14,923 bases of DNA from Desulfobulbaceae bacterium (GCA_030627725.1 DAOVSZ010000030.1:1-14923); one strand, 5' to 3'; counted from the stretch's first letter, positions 1-6,609 are shown. Numbers and translations are program-made. Notes: a model not told the origin generated them from the sequence alone.

Positions 1-57
1 AAAAGATAGAGAAACGTTGTTGCACCGAGTAGTTGAGAACTGTTCATGACTATTCTT

Positions 58-237
58 GTAACTGTTCTGATGGCGCTGAATACTTGGCCGAAACACCATC
101 CTGTAACTATTCAGAAATGCCCCAGATGTGCACAAGCAGGCTGGAGAACAGGTAAGCGGAGCGAAGCGAAGACTCCGATAGTAGTCCTATGTGAACCAGG
201 CTGATCGTGTGCAGATGGGGTGCAGCTGAATAGTTAC
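58..237 (+). repeat. Family A MITE-like repeat, copy 1
   Basis: A 180-bp non-coding element. Its left end is GTAACTGTTCTG (58-69) and its right end is CTGAATAGTTAC (226-237), imperfect terminal inverted repeats; a third end-like motif, GTAACTATTCAG, lies inside at 103-114 and is the exact inverse of the right end. Blocks shared with copy 2 (6644-6819, opposite strand) are CCATCCTGTAACT (96-108), AGATGTGCACAAGCAGGCTG (124-143), CTGATCGTGTGCAG (201-214) and the right end (220-237). The stretch between the second and third blocks differs between copies and here holds a CGGAG/CTCCG hairpin (about 157-178). No ORF and no clear target duplication. The right end overlaps the pyrH stop codon. Positions 1-57 hold two more ACTRTTC-like motifs (39-45, 49-55), so the left boundary is uncertain. 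Confidence 0.8.
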
Positions 238-953
238 TCCCCTTGTATCAAAGTTCCTATTGTCTCTCCGGTTATGGCCTTTTTCATATTCCCCGGGATA
301 TTCATGTCAAAGACCATGATGGTCTTGTTGTTGTCCATGGCCAGGGAAATGGCCGCGCTGTCCATTACTTTCAGCCTGCGTCGCAGGACCTCGTCATAGG
401 TAAGGGTGTCGAATTTTACCGCATCGTCGTGAGCCAGAGGGTCCTTGTCATAGACGCCGTCAACGCGAGTTGCCTTGCAGATAAGGTCCGCGTTGATTTC
501 AAGGGCCCTCAGCACTGCTGCCGTGTCGGTAGTGAAGTAGGGATTGCCTGTGCCGGCGGCAAAGATGACGACTTTGCCTTTTTCCAGATGCTGGAGGGCC
601 CGCTGACGAACATAAGGCTCACAGACCGTCGTCATCGGGATGGCCGACAGGACCCGTGTCGACACTCCTCGCTGTTCCAGGGCATCATGGATGGCCAGGG
701 CATTGATGACTGTTGCCAGCATCCCCATATTGTCAGCCTGGGCGCGGTCCATTCCTGAAGAGGCGCCTGCAACCCCTCTGAAGATATTTCCGGCGCCAAT
801 GACCAGGCCGACCTGAACGTTCAGTTGACGCAGTCCCTTGATCTCGTCCGCAACATACGCCAGTGTCTCGTTACTTATGCCGTAAGAGGCTTTGCCCATC
901 AGGGCCTCGCCGCTCAGCTTCAACAGAACCCTTTTATAGTTGCGGTTGTTCAC
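234..953 (-). CDS. pyrH: UMP kinase (uridylate kinase)
   Basis: Cytoplasmic kinase that phosphorylates UMP to UDP in pyrimidine nucleotide synthesis, a hexameric amino acid kinase-family enzyme. Seen in the 239-residue protein: the N-terminal phosphate-binding KLSGEALMG (12-20), GAGNIFRG (53-60), the UMP-binding stretch MDRAQADNMGMLAT (68-81) and GTGNPYFTTDTAA (134-146). Length matches the bacterial family (about 240). The start is GTG, with a modest AAAGGCG ribosome-binding site about 8 nt upstream; no better start is seen. It is the third gene of rpsB-tsf-pyrH, 33 bp after tsf, the usual bacterial order; frr, often next, would lie outside the window. Oddity: the TAA stop lies inside the terminal inverted repeat of a family A repeat, yet the protein looks full length. 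Confidence 0.97.
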   Translation of the reverse strand: MNNRNYKRVLLKLSGEALMGKASYGISNETLAYVADEIKGLRQLNVQVGLVIGAGNIFRGVAGASSGMDRAQADNMGMLATVINALAIHDALEQRGVSTRVLSAIPMTTVCEPYVRQRALQHLEKGKVVIFAAGTGNPYFTTDTAAVLRALEINADLICKATRVDGVYDKDPLAHDDAVKFDTLTYDEVLRRRLKVMDSAAISLAMDNNKTIMVFDMNIPGNMKKAITGETIGTLIQGE

Positions 954-986
954 GATACGTCGCCTTTGAGACCTTGAGTCAGTAAG

Positions 987-1586
987 TTATGCCTCTTCTC
1001 CGACCTGAAAGCGGACAAAACGTTTAATGGAGATGTTTTCGCCCATTTTCGCGATCAGAGCATTCAGCAGGTCCTGGATGGTGAGGTCAGGGTCTTTGAC
1101 GAATTTCTGCTCCAGGAGACAAACTTCGGAAAAGAATTTATCCAACTTTCCTGTAACGATTTTGTCTACAATGTTTTCCGGCTTTCCTGAATCAAGGGCC
1201 TGGTTCTTGAAAATATCCTGCTCTCTCTGGATCTCATTTTCCGGCACATCCTCTCTCTTGATGGCAATCGGATTGGATGCGGCTATATGCATTGCAATAT
1301 CTTTTGCAAACTCGATAAAAGCATCTGTCTTGGCAACAAAGTCCGTTTCACAGTCGACTTCCACCATAACACCGAGTTTGCCGCCGGCATGGATATATGG
1401 CAGAACAATTCCCTCGCTTGTGGTGCGGCCCGCTCTCTTCCTTGCAACGGCAAGTCCTTTTTGCCGCAACAGGTCGATGGCCTTTTCCATGTCCCCTTCT
1501 GTTTCGGTCAAGGCCTTTTTGCAGTCCATCATGCCTGCATTTGTTTTGTCGCGAAGCGCTTTTACCATCTGGCTTGTTATTTTCAC
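987..1586 (-). CDS. tsf: Translation elongation factor Ts (short form)
   Basis: Guanine-nucleotide exchange factor that regenerates EF-Tu-GTP during protein synthesis. The 199-residue protein has the N-terminal UBA-like domain (about 1-45, with ALRDKTNAGMMDCKKAL at 10-26) and the core motif ETDFVAK that inserts near the EF-Tu nucleotide site. It is much shorter than the E. coli protein (about 283 residues) and resembles the single-core short form known from Thermus and many other bacteria; no frameshift is evident, so this is a natural short form rather than a truncation. The start is GTG, supported by a GAGGAG ribosome-binding site 8 nt upstream; an ATG start is not available nearby. It sits 32 bp after rpsB and is co-transcribed with it by position. 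Confidence 0.97.
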   Translation of the reverse strand: MKITSQMVKALRDKTNAGMMDCKKALTETEGDMEKAIDLLRQKGLAVARKRAGRTTSEGIVLPYIHAGGKLGVMVEVDCETDFVAKTDAFIEFAKDIAMHIAASNPIAIKREDVPENEIQREQDIFKNQALDSGKPENIVDKIVTGKLDKFFSEVCLLEQKFVKDPDLTIQDLLNALIAKMGENISIKRFVRFQVGEEA

Positions 1587-1618
1587 AGCGGTTACTCCTC
1601 AATCTGATTTTTTTTTAC

Positions 1619-2473
1619 TTATTCTTTTGTTGCCTCTTCGGACGGTTTTGTTTCAGTCGGTTCAGTCATTTCAGTCGTCGTCTCAGTCGGGGCGGACTCA
1701 GTCGGGGCGGACTCAGACGGGTCGGACTCAGACGGGGAGGTCATTTTGGCCTCAAGTTCCTTGTCTGTCTCGACCTGTTCGGCATCCCGGCGCTTGTTGT
1801 TGCCTTCCAGGGCAGCGTCGGCAATCTTAGATGTAATGAGTCTTATTGAACGGATGGCATCATCATTTCCCGGGATCAGATAGTCAATGCCGTCCGGATT
1901 ACAGTTTGTGTCGATCATCGCAATTACCGGAATTCCAAGACGATTTGCTTCATCCACTGCTATCTTTTCCCGCCTCGGGTCAACGATAAAAAGGGCAGAA
2001 GGGACCCCGCGCATACTCTTGACTCCGCCAAGGTTACGCTCAAGTTTTTCGAGCTCTTTTTCCATCCCGAGCGCTTCTTTTTTCTTGTACTTATTGATGG
2101 TGCCGTCAGCCTTCATGTTCTCGATCTGACGCAGCCGTTCAACGGATTTTTTGATGGTCTGAAAATTCGTCAGCATACCCCCAAGCCAGCGTTTGTTCAC
2201 AAAGAACATGCCGGATCTTTCCGCCTCTTCCTTGATGATATCCTGGGCCTGCTGCTTGGTTCCGACAAAGAGGATTGAACCGCCTTTGGCAGCGGTATCA
2301 TGGATAAAGGCATATGCCTTGTTGAAAAGCGGCAAGGTCTTGTCGAGGTTGATAATGTAGATGTTGTTGCGGGCGCCGAAGATGTACGGTTTCATTTTCG
2401 GGTTCCAGCGTCTGGTCTGATGCCCGAAGTGCAACCCGGCTGTCAACATCTCTTTCATTGTAATAGTAGCCAT
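1619..2473 (-). CDS. rpsB: 30S ribosomal protein S2 with acidic repeat tail
   Basis: Small-subunit ribosomal protein S2, needed for 30S assembly and binding of S1. The 284-residue protein begins MATITMKEMLTAGLHFGHQT, the classic S2 N-terminus, with RRWNPKMKPYIFGARN (21-36), KRWLGGMLTNF (94-104) and the C-terminal core IPVIAMIDTNCNP (181-193). The open frame runs on upstream into antisense gmhB, but the ATG at 2473 has an AAGGAG ribosome-binding site 9 nt away and starts exactly where S2 should. The conserved core ends near residue 228; residues 245-284 form a Ser/Thr/Pro/Glu tail encoded by 15-bp DNA repeats. First gene of the rpsB-tsf-pyrH operon. A structured leader upstream suggests autoregulation, which is known for S2 in other bacteria; here it is inferred. 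Confidence 0.97.
   Translation of the reverse strand: MATITMKEMLTAGLHFGHQTRRWNPKMKPYIFGARNNIYIINLDKTLPLFNKAYAFIHDTAAKGGSILFVGTKQQAQDIIKEEAERSGMFFVNKRWLGGMLTNFQTIKKSVERLRQIENMKADGTINKYKKKEALGMEKELEKLERNLGGVKSMRGVPSALFIVDPRREKIAVDEANRLGIPVIAMIDTNCNPDGIDYLIPGNDDAIRSIRLITSKIADAALEGNNKRRDAEQVETDKELEAKMTSPSESDPSESAPTESAPTETTTEMTEPTETKPSEEATKE
1682..1741 (-). repeat. Four 15-bp tandem repeats inside rpsB
   Basis: On the plus strand the units are CTCAGTCGGGGCGGA (1682-1696), the same again (1697-1711), CTCAGACGGGTCGGA (1712-1726) and CTCAGACGGGGAGGT (1727-1741). The first two are identical. In S2 they encode a five-residue period of the form (D/A)P(S/T)E(S/T). Because the period is a multiple of three, gain or loss of a unit by slippage would change tail length without a frameshift. 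Further degenerate TCAG-rich units continue to about 1650. Confidence 0.9.
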
Positions 2474-2503
2474 GCTTTCATTCTCCTTATCCGGTTGTTC
2501 CTC

Positions 2504-2609
2504 CATCCCGTAAATCGACCTCTTTCGAGAGGCACCGGAGATGCTGCTACGGGATGTGTGATATAGAGTCCATACAGAGGTCTCAATTCTGTTGAAGCCG
2601 TATATGGAC
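2504..2609 (-). promoter_or_regulatory. Structured rpsB leader (candidate S2 autoregulatory RNA)
   Basis: In the roughly 150-nt leader of the minus-strand rpsB transcript two structures can be read. The downstream one has a perfect 9-bp outer stem, CATCCCGTA (plus 2504-2512) with TACGGGATG (2548-2556), enclosing a perfect 5-bp hairpin CCTCT/AGAGG with a four-base loop (2519-2532) and an internal bulge region. The upstream one pairs GTCCAT (2568-2573) with ATGGAC (2604-2609). The outer stem ends about 15 nt before the AAGGAG ribosome-binding site at 2483-2488. S2-binding leaders are known ahead of rpsB in other bacteria; whether this fold is one of the described classes cannot be settled by eye. 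Confidence 0.6.
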
Positions 2610-2631
2610 CTGCCGATATAAAAAACAAATA

Positions 2632-2660
2632 TTAATACCATCAGATCATTTTTTTTGCAA
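2632..2660 (-). promoter_or_regulatory. Candidate sigma-70 promoter of rpsB-tsf-pyrH
   Basis: On the minus strand TTGCAA (plus 2655-2660) is followed after exactly 17 bp by TATTAA (plus 2632-2637). Each hexamer matches consensus at 4 of 6 positions, and an A-tract fills the upstream part of the spacer. Transcription would begin near 2625 and give a leader of about 150 nt that contains the hairpins at 2504-2609. Confidence 0.45.
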
Positions 2661-2700
2661 GGAGGAAGCGATATTTTAGGCTGGTATGGTGAAGAAAATA

Positions 2701-2728
2701 TTGATCTGGAAGATTCTGTTATTATCAT
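2701..2728 (+). promoter_or_regulatory. Candidate sigma-70 promoter of gmhB
   Basis: TTGATC (2701-2706), a 16-bp spacer and TATCAT (2723-2728; 5 of 6 to TATAAT). A start near 2735 would leave a leader of about 35 nt before gmhB. It lies back to back with the rpsB promoter, 40 bp away. Confidence 0.4.
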
Positions 2729-2770
2729 GTATTTTTTAACGAGTTGCGAATCTATTGAAAGGAGTGATGA

Positions 2771-3376
2771 ATGAGTACGAGTCAGGCGGCTGTTTTTCTG
2801 GACAGGGATGGTACAATCAACGAACAGATGGGATATATTAACCATATTTCCCGGTTTCATCTTCTTCCGAATGTGGCTCTGGCGATCAGGGCGCTCAACG
2901 AACGGGAAGTGCCGGTGGTGGTTATCTCGAACCAGTCCGGGGTGGGAAGGGGATACTTCCCGGAATCGCTTCTTACGGATGTGCATGAGAAGATGAATCG
3001 ACTGCTGGCTGAAGAGGGGGCAAAGATCGATGGATTATATTATTGCCCGCATCATCCGGAAGCCAGGGAGGATGTCTACCGTATAGAGTGTGACTGCCGC
3101 AAGCCAAGAAGCGGAATGCTCGAAAAGGCGGCCCGGGACCTCAACCTTGATCTGGCCGGATCGTATGTTGTAGGGGACCGTTGGTCTGATCTGAAAACAG
3201 CTGAGAGGTGCAATGCTTCCGGTGTGCTTGTTCTGACCGGTTACGGGAGAGGTGATCTGAAATATATCGGTCCGCGGGAGAGTCTGCAACCATGTTATAT
3301 TGCGGAGGATCTTCTTGATGGTGTTCAGTGGATTCTTCGGGATATGAATAGTTACCAGAGATCTTTTCAGCTGTGA
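2771..3376 (+). CDS. gmhB: D-glycero-beta-D-manno-heptose 1,7-bisphosphate 7-phosphatase
   Basis: Cytoplasmic HAD-superfamily phosphatase that removes the 7-phosphate of heptose bisphosphate on the way to ADP-heptose for LPS inner core. In the 201-residue protein the nucleophile motif FLDRDGTIN places the two aspartates at 11 and 13; motif II is VISNQSG (51-57), and motif III/IV residues lie in CRKP (109-112) and VVGDRWSDLKTA (133-144). The zinc-binding cluster C92, H94, C107, C109 is intact, at the same numbers as in E. coli GmhB. Start ATG has a GGAG ribosome-binding site 6 nt upstream. The family also contains histidinol-phosphatase relatives, but the zinc cluster and length fit GmhB. Its 3' end overlaps the convergent receiver gene by 10 bp, and the last residues are encoded by a sequence resembling a family A repeat end. 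Confidence 0.93.
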   Translation: MSTSQAAVFLDRDGTINEQMGYINHISRFHLLPNVALAIRALNEREVPVVVISNQSGVGRGYFPESLLTDVHEKMNRLLAEEGAKIDGLYYCPHHPEAREDVYRIECDCRKPRSGMLEKAARDLNLDLAGSYVVGDRWSDLKTAERCNASGVLVLTGYGRGDLKYIGPRESLQPCYIAEDLLDGVQWILRDMNSYQRSFQL

Positions 3377-3747
3377 AGTACCTTGTTGATCTTTTCCCGC
3401 AATGCCTGGGCGGTAAATGGTTTTACGATGTACTGGCTGACTTTGGCCTTGGCGGCGATGATGATCTTTTCTTTGTTGTCCTGGGCGGTCACCATGATGA
3501 AAGGGGTTTCCGCCAAGGTGTCATCGTTTCGGATATGCTGCAACAGTTCGAGACCGTCCATCCGCGGCATGTCCCAGTCGCAAAGGATAAGGCCTATATC
3601 TTGATTTTCTTGAAGAAATTCCAGGGCTTCCTGGCCATCTTCAGCCTCGATCAGGTTCTTGTAGCCGATCTGCGTCATCAGGGTCCTGACGATGCGGCGA
3701 AGGGTTGCATCGTCATCTACTATCAATACTTTTACATCTTCCGACAT
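3367..3747 (-). CDS. Stand-alone CheY-like response regulator receiver
   Basis: A single phosphorylatable receiver domain of 126 residues with no output domain. All signature positions are present: acidic cluster DDD at 11-13, phospho-acceptor D57 in LILCDWDMPRMDG, switch threonine T87 in IMVTA and conserved lysine K109 in YIVKPF. Proteins of this type pass phosphate to a motor, a histidine kinase or a phosphorelay by protein contact. No kinase or chemotaxis gene lies nearby, so the partner is unknown. It may be called CheY by similarity, but nothing here shows a link to flagella. It lies 127 bp downstream of ftsB on the same strand, and its stop overlaps the end of gmhB. ATG start; the upstream 3748-3874 stretch is AT-rich without a convincing promoter. 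Confidence 0.9.
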   Translation of the reverse strand: MSEDVKVLIVDDDATLRRIVRTLMTQIGYKNLIEAEDGQEALEFLQENQDIGLILCDWDMPRMDGLELLQHIRNDDTLAETPFIMVTAQDNKEKIIIAAKAKVSQYIVKPFTAQALREKINKVLHS

Positions 3748-3874
3748 GTATTATCTCCGGATACTTCGTTTGCGCCGGTGTTCTTCAGTGAAAGGCGGGC
3801 TTCAAAAAGTACGTTTCAAACCCAAATATATTCAATGTATAATTAGGATAATTTAAAGAGTTTCGCAAGATTTT

Positions 3875-4171
3875 TTATTTTTTATCAAAATCAAAGATAA
3901 TTTCGTTCTTTTTGATCATGCCATGTTTTTTTCTTGCTATTTCAGCTTGATAGGATGGGTCTTTTGTCAGTTTTGCAATTTCTTTCTCCAGGGCTGCGTT
4001 TTGTTTCTTGAGTATTTCATTTTCTGTTCTGATCGAGTTGAGTTTTTCAGAGGTTTTATGGTATTTCAAGATGCCGCCGTAGGGTGAAAAAAAGAGCCAG
4101 ATCGCGAGGAGGAGAAGCAGAAAGGAGCAAACGGTCAGGAGTTGTCTGTTGTGAGGAGTCAGTCTGAACAT
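3875..4171 (-). CDS. ftsB: FtsB/DivIC-family septum formation initiator
   Basis: Small bitopic membrane protein of the divisome that bridges FtsL and FtsQ at the septum. The 98-residue product shows a short cytoplasmic N-terminus, one membrane helix (about 11-29, LLTVCSFLLLLLAIWLFF), a coiled coil with heptad leucines/isoleucines (about 37-68) and the closing motif ARKKHGMIKKNEIIFDF (79-95), which matches the FtsB/DivIC pattern of a Gly-Met pair followed by a charged turn and E-hydrophobic-aromatic residues. Length and layout are typical. No strong ribosome-binding site precedes the ATG. It is divergent from the DUF523 gene with only about 40 bp between starts, so the two promoters must overlap or lie within coding sequence. 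In many bacteria ftsB sits next to eno; here it does not. Confidence 0.85.
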   Translation of the reverse strand: MFRLTPHNRQLLTVCSFLLLLLAIWLFFSPYGGILKYHKTSEKLNSIRTENEILKKQNAALEKEIAKLTKDPSYQAEIARKKHGMIKKNEIIFDFDKK

Positions 4172-4212
4172 GGGATGGAATATAACTGATAGTGGAGGTG
4201 TTGAAAAGTCTC

Positions 4213-4641
4213 ATGATTACGTCAAGTCAGAAAATTGAAATATTTCTTGTCAGTGCCTGTCTGATTGGCATGAAGACCCGTTATGATGGTTGTCTCAAAC
4301 CATCTGATAACTGCATAAAAGAGTTGCGTCAGACGATATGGATACCCGTATGCCCGGAACAGTTAGGAGGGTTGCCTACTCCACGAGCGCCGGCGGATAT
4401 CGTCGGTGGAGACGGACACGATGTCCTTGCCGGCCGAGCAAAAGTCATCACCAGAGACGGTCGGGATGTGACGGAGAATTTTTTGGCCGGAGCCGGACAG
4501 GTGCTGACAGTGGCAAAGGCCCAGCAGATAAGCGGGGTGTATTTAAAGGCACGCAGTCCTTCGTGCGGTCTGATCCCGGTGATCGGTGTGACCGCAGCCC
4601 TTCTCCAGCAGGAGGGATTTAATCTGAAAGAGTTTGAGTGA
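4213..4641 (+). CDS. DUF523/TudS-family iron-sulfur protein
   Basis: A 142-residue protein of the family formerly DUF523, of which TudS is a [4Fe-4S] thiouracil desulfidase. Visible family motifs: SACLIG with C16, PVCPEQLGGLPTPR with C47 and the following glutamate, KVITRDGRDVTENFLAGA (77-94) and KARSPSCG with C118. C16, C47 and C118 are the expected cluster ligands and E49 follows the CPE pattern. Extra cysteines are at 27 and 34. Two starts are possible: a GTG at 4192 and this ATG. The sequence GGAGGTG at 4194-4200 would be the ribosome-binding site for the ATG (12-nt spacer) but lies inside the coding region of the GTG form, so the ATG is preferred. The actual substrate is unknown; thiouracil or 4-thiouridine salvage is plausible from the family only. 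Confidence 0.85.
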   Translation: MITSSQKIEIFLVSACLIGMKTRYDGCLKPSDNCIKELRQTIWIPVCPEQLGGLPTPRAPADIVGGDGHDVLAGRAKVITRDGRDVTENFLAGAGQVLTVAKAQQISGVYLKARSPSCGLIPVIGVTAALLQQEGFNLKEFE

Positions 4642-4664
4642 TTTTGGATTTTGAAATTTTGGCT

Positions 4665-4693
4665 TTGGAAAAAGGTATACTATGATGTACAAT
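4665..4693 (+). promoter_or_regulatory. Candidate sigma-70 promoter of the aldolase gene
   Basis: TTGGAA (4665-4670), a 17-bp spacer and TACAAT (4688-4693; 5 of 6). An overlapping TATACT (4676-4681) is an alternative -10. A start near 4700 gives a leader of about 70 nt. The gap 4642-4772 holds nothing else recognisable. Confidence 0.5.
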
Positions 4694-4772
4694 TTTTACA
4701 AAAGTTACCAAATCTGCGAAACTGACATAGTTATCGGGCAGTTAAAAGTTTAGAAAAAAAGGAGGGTTGCTT

Positions 4773-6056
4773 ATGTCTGTCGATCAGGCGGATTTCAACA
4801 AGGCGCTTCAAGTCGGTCGTCCACCTAACATTGTGAAACTTTTCCCGAATTCAAGGGCCCTTATTGTCAGCGGCAAGGCAATAGACAGGGCAATGACGAG
4901 TAAAGGAAAGGCGATGACCATGGCGGCAAATGGCAGGAACCATCTTGTCATACGGGGGGCCCTTATGGCGGCGCAGCATGCTAATGCCGTGATCATTATA
5001 GAGATCGCCAGGTCCGAAGGCGGCGCGAATGCCTATTGCCCGGTTAATTACTGGAATATTGCCAGGCAGGTGGACGCCCTTTGCAATGAATTGAATATCA
5101 CTGTCCCGGTTGCCATTCATGCGGACCATTACGGGATAAAAAAAGAAGATGATATTCCCTTTGCGAAACAGGAGATCCCCACCCTGTTTGACGCCGGAAT
5201 CACCTCCATTGCCATAGATGCTTCTCATATGCCGGATGATAAGAATCTCCTGGCAAATATTGCTTTAAACCCTTTTATCCCAAAATGGGCCGGGCTTGAG
5301 AGCGAGGTCGGTGAAATAAAGGGAAGCCAGGGCCTTTCAACTGTTGAAGATGCCCTGTTTCTTATCCAGGGCCTTAATGCCCATGGCATCTCTGCTGACT
5401 GGATTGCGCTCAACAACGGGACCACACATGGTATAGAGGCCAGCGGGCAGGGAATTCAGGTTGGCCTTACTGCTGAAATTCATTCCCATCTTGCGCAATA
5501 TAAGGTTTCCGGCGCTCAACACGGCACTTCCGGCAACAGTTCCGACAGGCTGCGTGAAATAGCTTCAAAGACGAACACTACCAAGGCAAATGTAGCCACA
5601 GCACTGCAGATGATCTCCTGGGGCCTTAAGGTCAATGATTACGGAAATGCCATCCTTGATGACGCTGGAAACTTTATCAAGGTTCTGAATGAGGGTGTTT
5701 CAGAGGAAATGTGGAGGGAGATGATCGCCTATGCCGAGGCCCAGGGGTGGAAAGGTGGAAACTTCAAGAAACTTAATCTTCCCTTTGAGAACAAGTTGTT
5801 GGGGCAATCCCGTGAAGTCAGGGAACGGATGAGCCGGCGCGTTGAAGACTTTATCTATAACATGCTCGTCACGGTGTTTAATGCAGAGGACACGGCGCCG
5901 TTAGGTGTTGAGGAGATTTTGAAGGCAAATTCATTCGATCTTGGCGCCAAGGTTGACCGAATTGAGGATCCAGCGGAATGGACCGAGGAAAAGATTATTG
6001 AACGGGCGGGAACTCTGATCACTGATAAGGGCCCTGAGGGTGATTTTGACGATTGA
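4773..6056 (+). CDS. fba: Class II fructose-bisphosphate aldolase, long form
   Basis: Zinc-dependent aldolase that cleaves or forms fructose 1,6-bisphosphate from dihydroxyacetone phosphate and glyceraldehyde 3-phosphate, in glycolysis or gluconeogenesis. The 427-residue protein is longer than the E. coli class II enzyme (about 358) and belongs to a long subgroup. Metal and catalytic positions are readable: IHADHYG (115-121, D118 and H119), the acidic SEVGEIKGSQG (177-187), NNGTTHGIEASG (214-225, H219) and GAQHGTSGNSS (247-257, H250, glycine-rich phosphate site). The start ATG at 4773 has an AAGGAGG ribosome-binding site 7 nt upstream; an in-frame TTG two codons earlier overlaps the spacer and is rejected. 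It stands alone between its own promoter and a strong terminator. A role in gluconeogenesis is inferred only from the lifestyle guess. Confidence 0.93.
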   Translation: MSVDQADFNKALQVGRPPNIVKLFPNSRALIVSGKAIDRAMTSKGKAMTMAANGRNHLVIRGALMAAQHANAVIIIEIARSEGGANAYCPVNYWNIARQVDALCNELNITVPVAIHADHYGIKKEDDIPFAKQEIPTLFDAGITSIAIDASHMPDDKNLLANIALNPFIPKWAGLESEVGEIKGSQGLSTVEDALFLIQGLNAHGISADWIALNNGTTHGIEASGQGIQVGLTAEIHSHLAQYKVSGAQHGTSGNSSDRLREIASKTNTTKANVATALQMISWGLKVNDYGNAILDDAGNFIKVLNEGVSEEMWREMIAYAEAQGWKGGNFKKLNLPFENKLLGQSREVRERMSRRVEDFIYNMLVTVFNAEDTAPLGVEEILKANSFDLGAKVDRIEDPAEWTEEKIIERAGTLITDKGPEGDFDD

Positions 6057-6073
6057 TCCTGGAAAAAGAAAAA

Positions 6074-6104
6074 GGGCCGGTTCGGAATCGGCCCCCTTTT
6101 TTTT
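6074..6104. terminator. Bidirectional intrinsic terminator between fba and tatA
   Basis: GGGCCGGTT (6074-6082) pairs with AATCGGCCC (6086-6094), a 9-bp stem with one G-U pair and a 3-nt loop. Eight Ts follow at 6097-6104, and on the other strand the stem is followed by TTTTTCTTTTT (plus 6063-6073). It can stop both the aldolase transcript and the convergent tatA transcript. Confidence 0.92.
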
Positions 6105-6156
6105 AAGCTGTTAGCGGTTAGCTTGCTGTGTTTTTTTGATATATTGAACTAACGGC

Positions 6157-6408
6157 TTATGTTTTGAGCACCTTGCCAAGGTCCTTGGCCGTGTCAATTT
6201 TTTCTTTGATTGCAGTTACTTCCTTTGCGCCTGGGATACTGTCTTCAATGATGTTTTTGCCGCCGGTTTCTACATCCTTTAATCCCTTCTTGAACGAGGC
6301 GATCCCCTTACCGAGACCGGCCCCGAGCTCCGGTAGTTTTTTGCCGCCGAAAACCAGAAATGCTATCCCAAGGATAATAACCAGTTCCGGGGTTCCCAAT
6401 CCAAACAT
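6157..6408 (-). CDS. tatA: Twin-arginine translocase TatA/E-type subunit (83 aa)
   Basis: Pore-forming or supporting component of the Tat system, which exports folded cofactor-containing proteins. It begins MFGLGTPELVIILGIAFLVF: a short N-terminus with the conserved glutamate E8, one membrane helix (about 5-21), then the hinge FGGKKLPELGAGLGKGI (20-36) and an amphipathic helix to about 46, followed by a polar tail. This is the second of two tandem tatA copies; the first ends 12 bp upstream and the gap contains its GGGAGGT ribosome-binding site. The two copies share the start MFGLG.PEL and the LPE.GAGLGKGI hinge but differ in the tail. A TatB role cannot be excluded, but the length and glycine-rich hinge favour TatA/E. 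No tatC is present in the window. Confidence 0.93.
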   Translation of the reverse strand: MFGLGTPELVIILGIAFLVFGGKKLPELGAGLGKGIASFKKGLKDVETGGKNIIEDSIPGAKEVTAIKEKIDTAKDLGKVLKT

Positions 6409-6420
6409 ATCTTACCTCCC

Positions 6421-6609
6421 TTAATCCTCTTTCTTGTCTTCTTTCTTGTTCTCTATCTTTTCAGAATTCTCTTCATCCTTGGTGGCTTTTTTGAAATTCT
6501 TGATGCCTTTTCCAAGTCCGGCGCCGATTTCCGGCAGTTTTCCCGCTCCAAAGATGATAACGATTATTACCAGAATAATAATTAATTCAGGCATTCCCAA
6601 TCCAAACAT
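6421..6609 (-). CDS. tatA: Twin-arginine translocase TatA/E subunit (62 aa)
   Basis: Short TatA-type protein of the Tat export system: N-terminal MFGLGMPELIIILVIIVIIF membrane helix with E8, then FGAGKLPEIGAGLGKGI (20-36), a short amphipathic helix (FKKATKDEE) and a strongly charged Lys/Glu/Asp tail. Length is at the low end of the TatA family (60-90 residues). It is the first gene of the two-gene tatA unit. A GAGG ribosome-binding site lies about 8 nt before the ATG. Only 34 bp separate its start from a family A repeat element, so its promoter is either inside the repeat or on its far side. An extended -10 on the minus strand (TGTTATAAT, plus 7000-7008) beyond the repeat is a weak candidate and would give a leader of almost 400 nt. 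Confidence 0.93.
   Translation of the reverse strand: MFGLGMPELIIILVIIVIIFGAGKLPEIGAGLGKGIKNFKKATKDEENSEKIENKKEDKKED

Noticed and set aside
1027..1830. Plus-strand 267-residue open frame opposite tsf and rpsB
   Set aside because: It is antisense to two well-supported genes, spans their boundary and has no recognisable domain or sensible composition; the C-terminal repeats reflect the rpsB tandem array.
2474..2986. Upstream extension of rpsB to 455 residues
   Set aside because: The extension runs antisense into gmhB and across the leader hairpins; S2 starts at the ATG with the AAGGAG site.
4192..4212. GTG start for the DUF523 gene
   Set aside because: It places the only Shine-Dalgarno-like sequence inside the coding region; the ATG at 4213 is better served.
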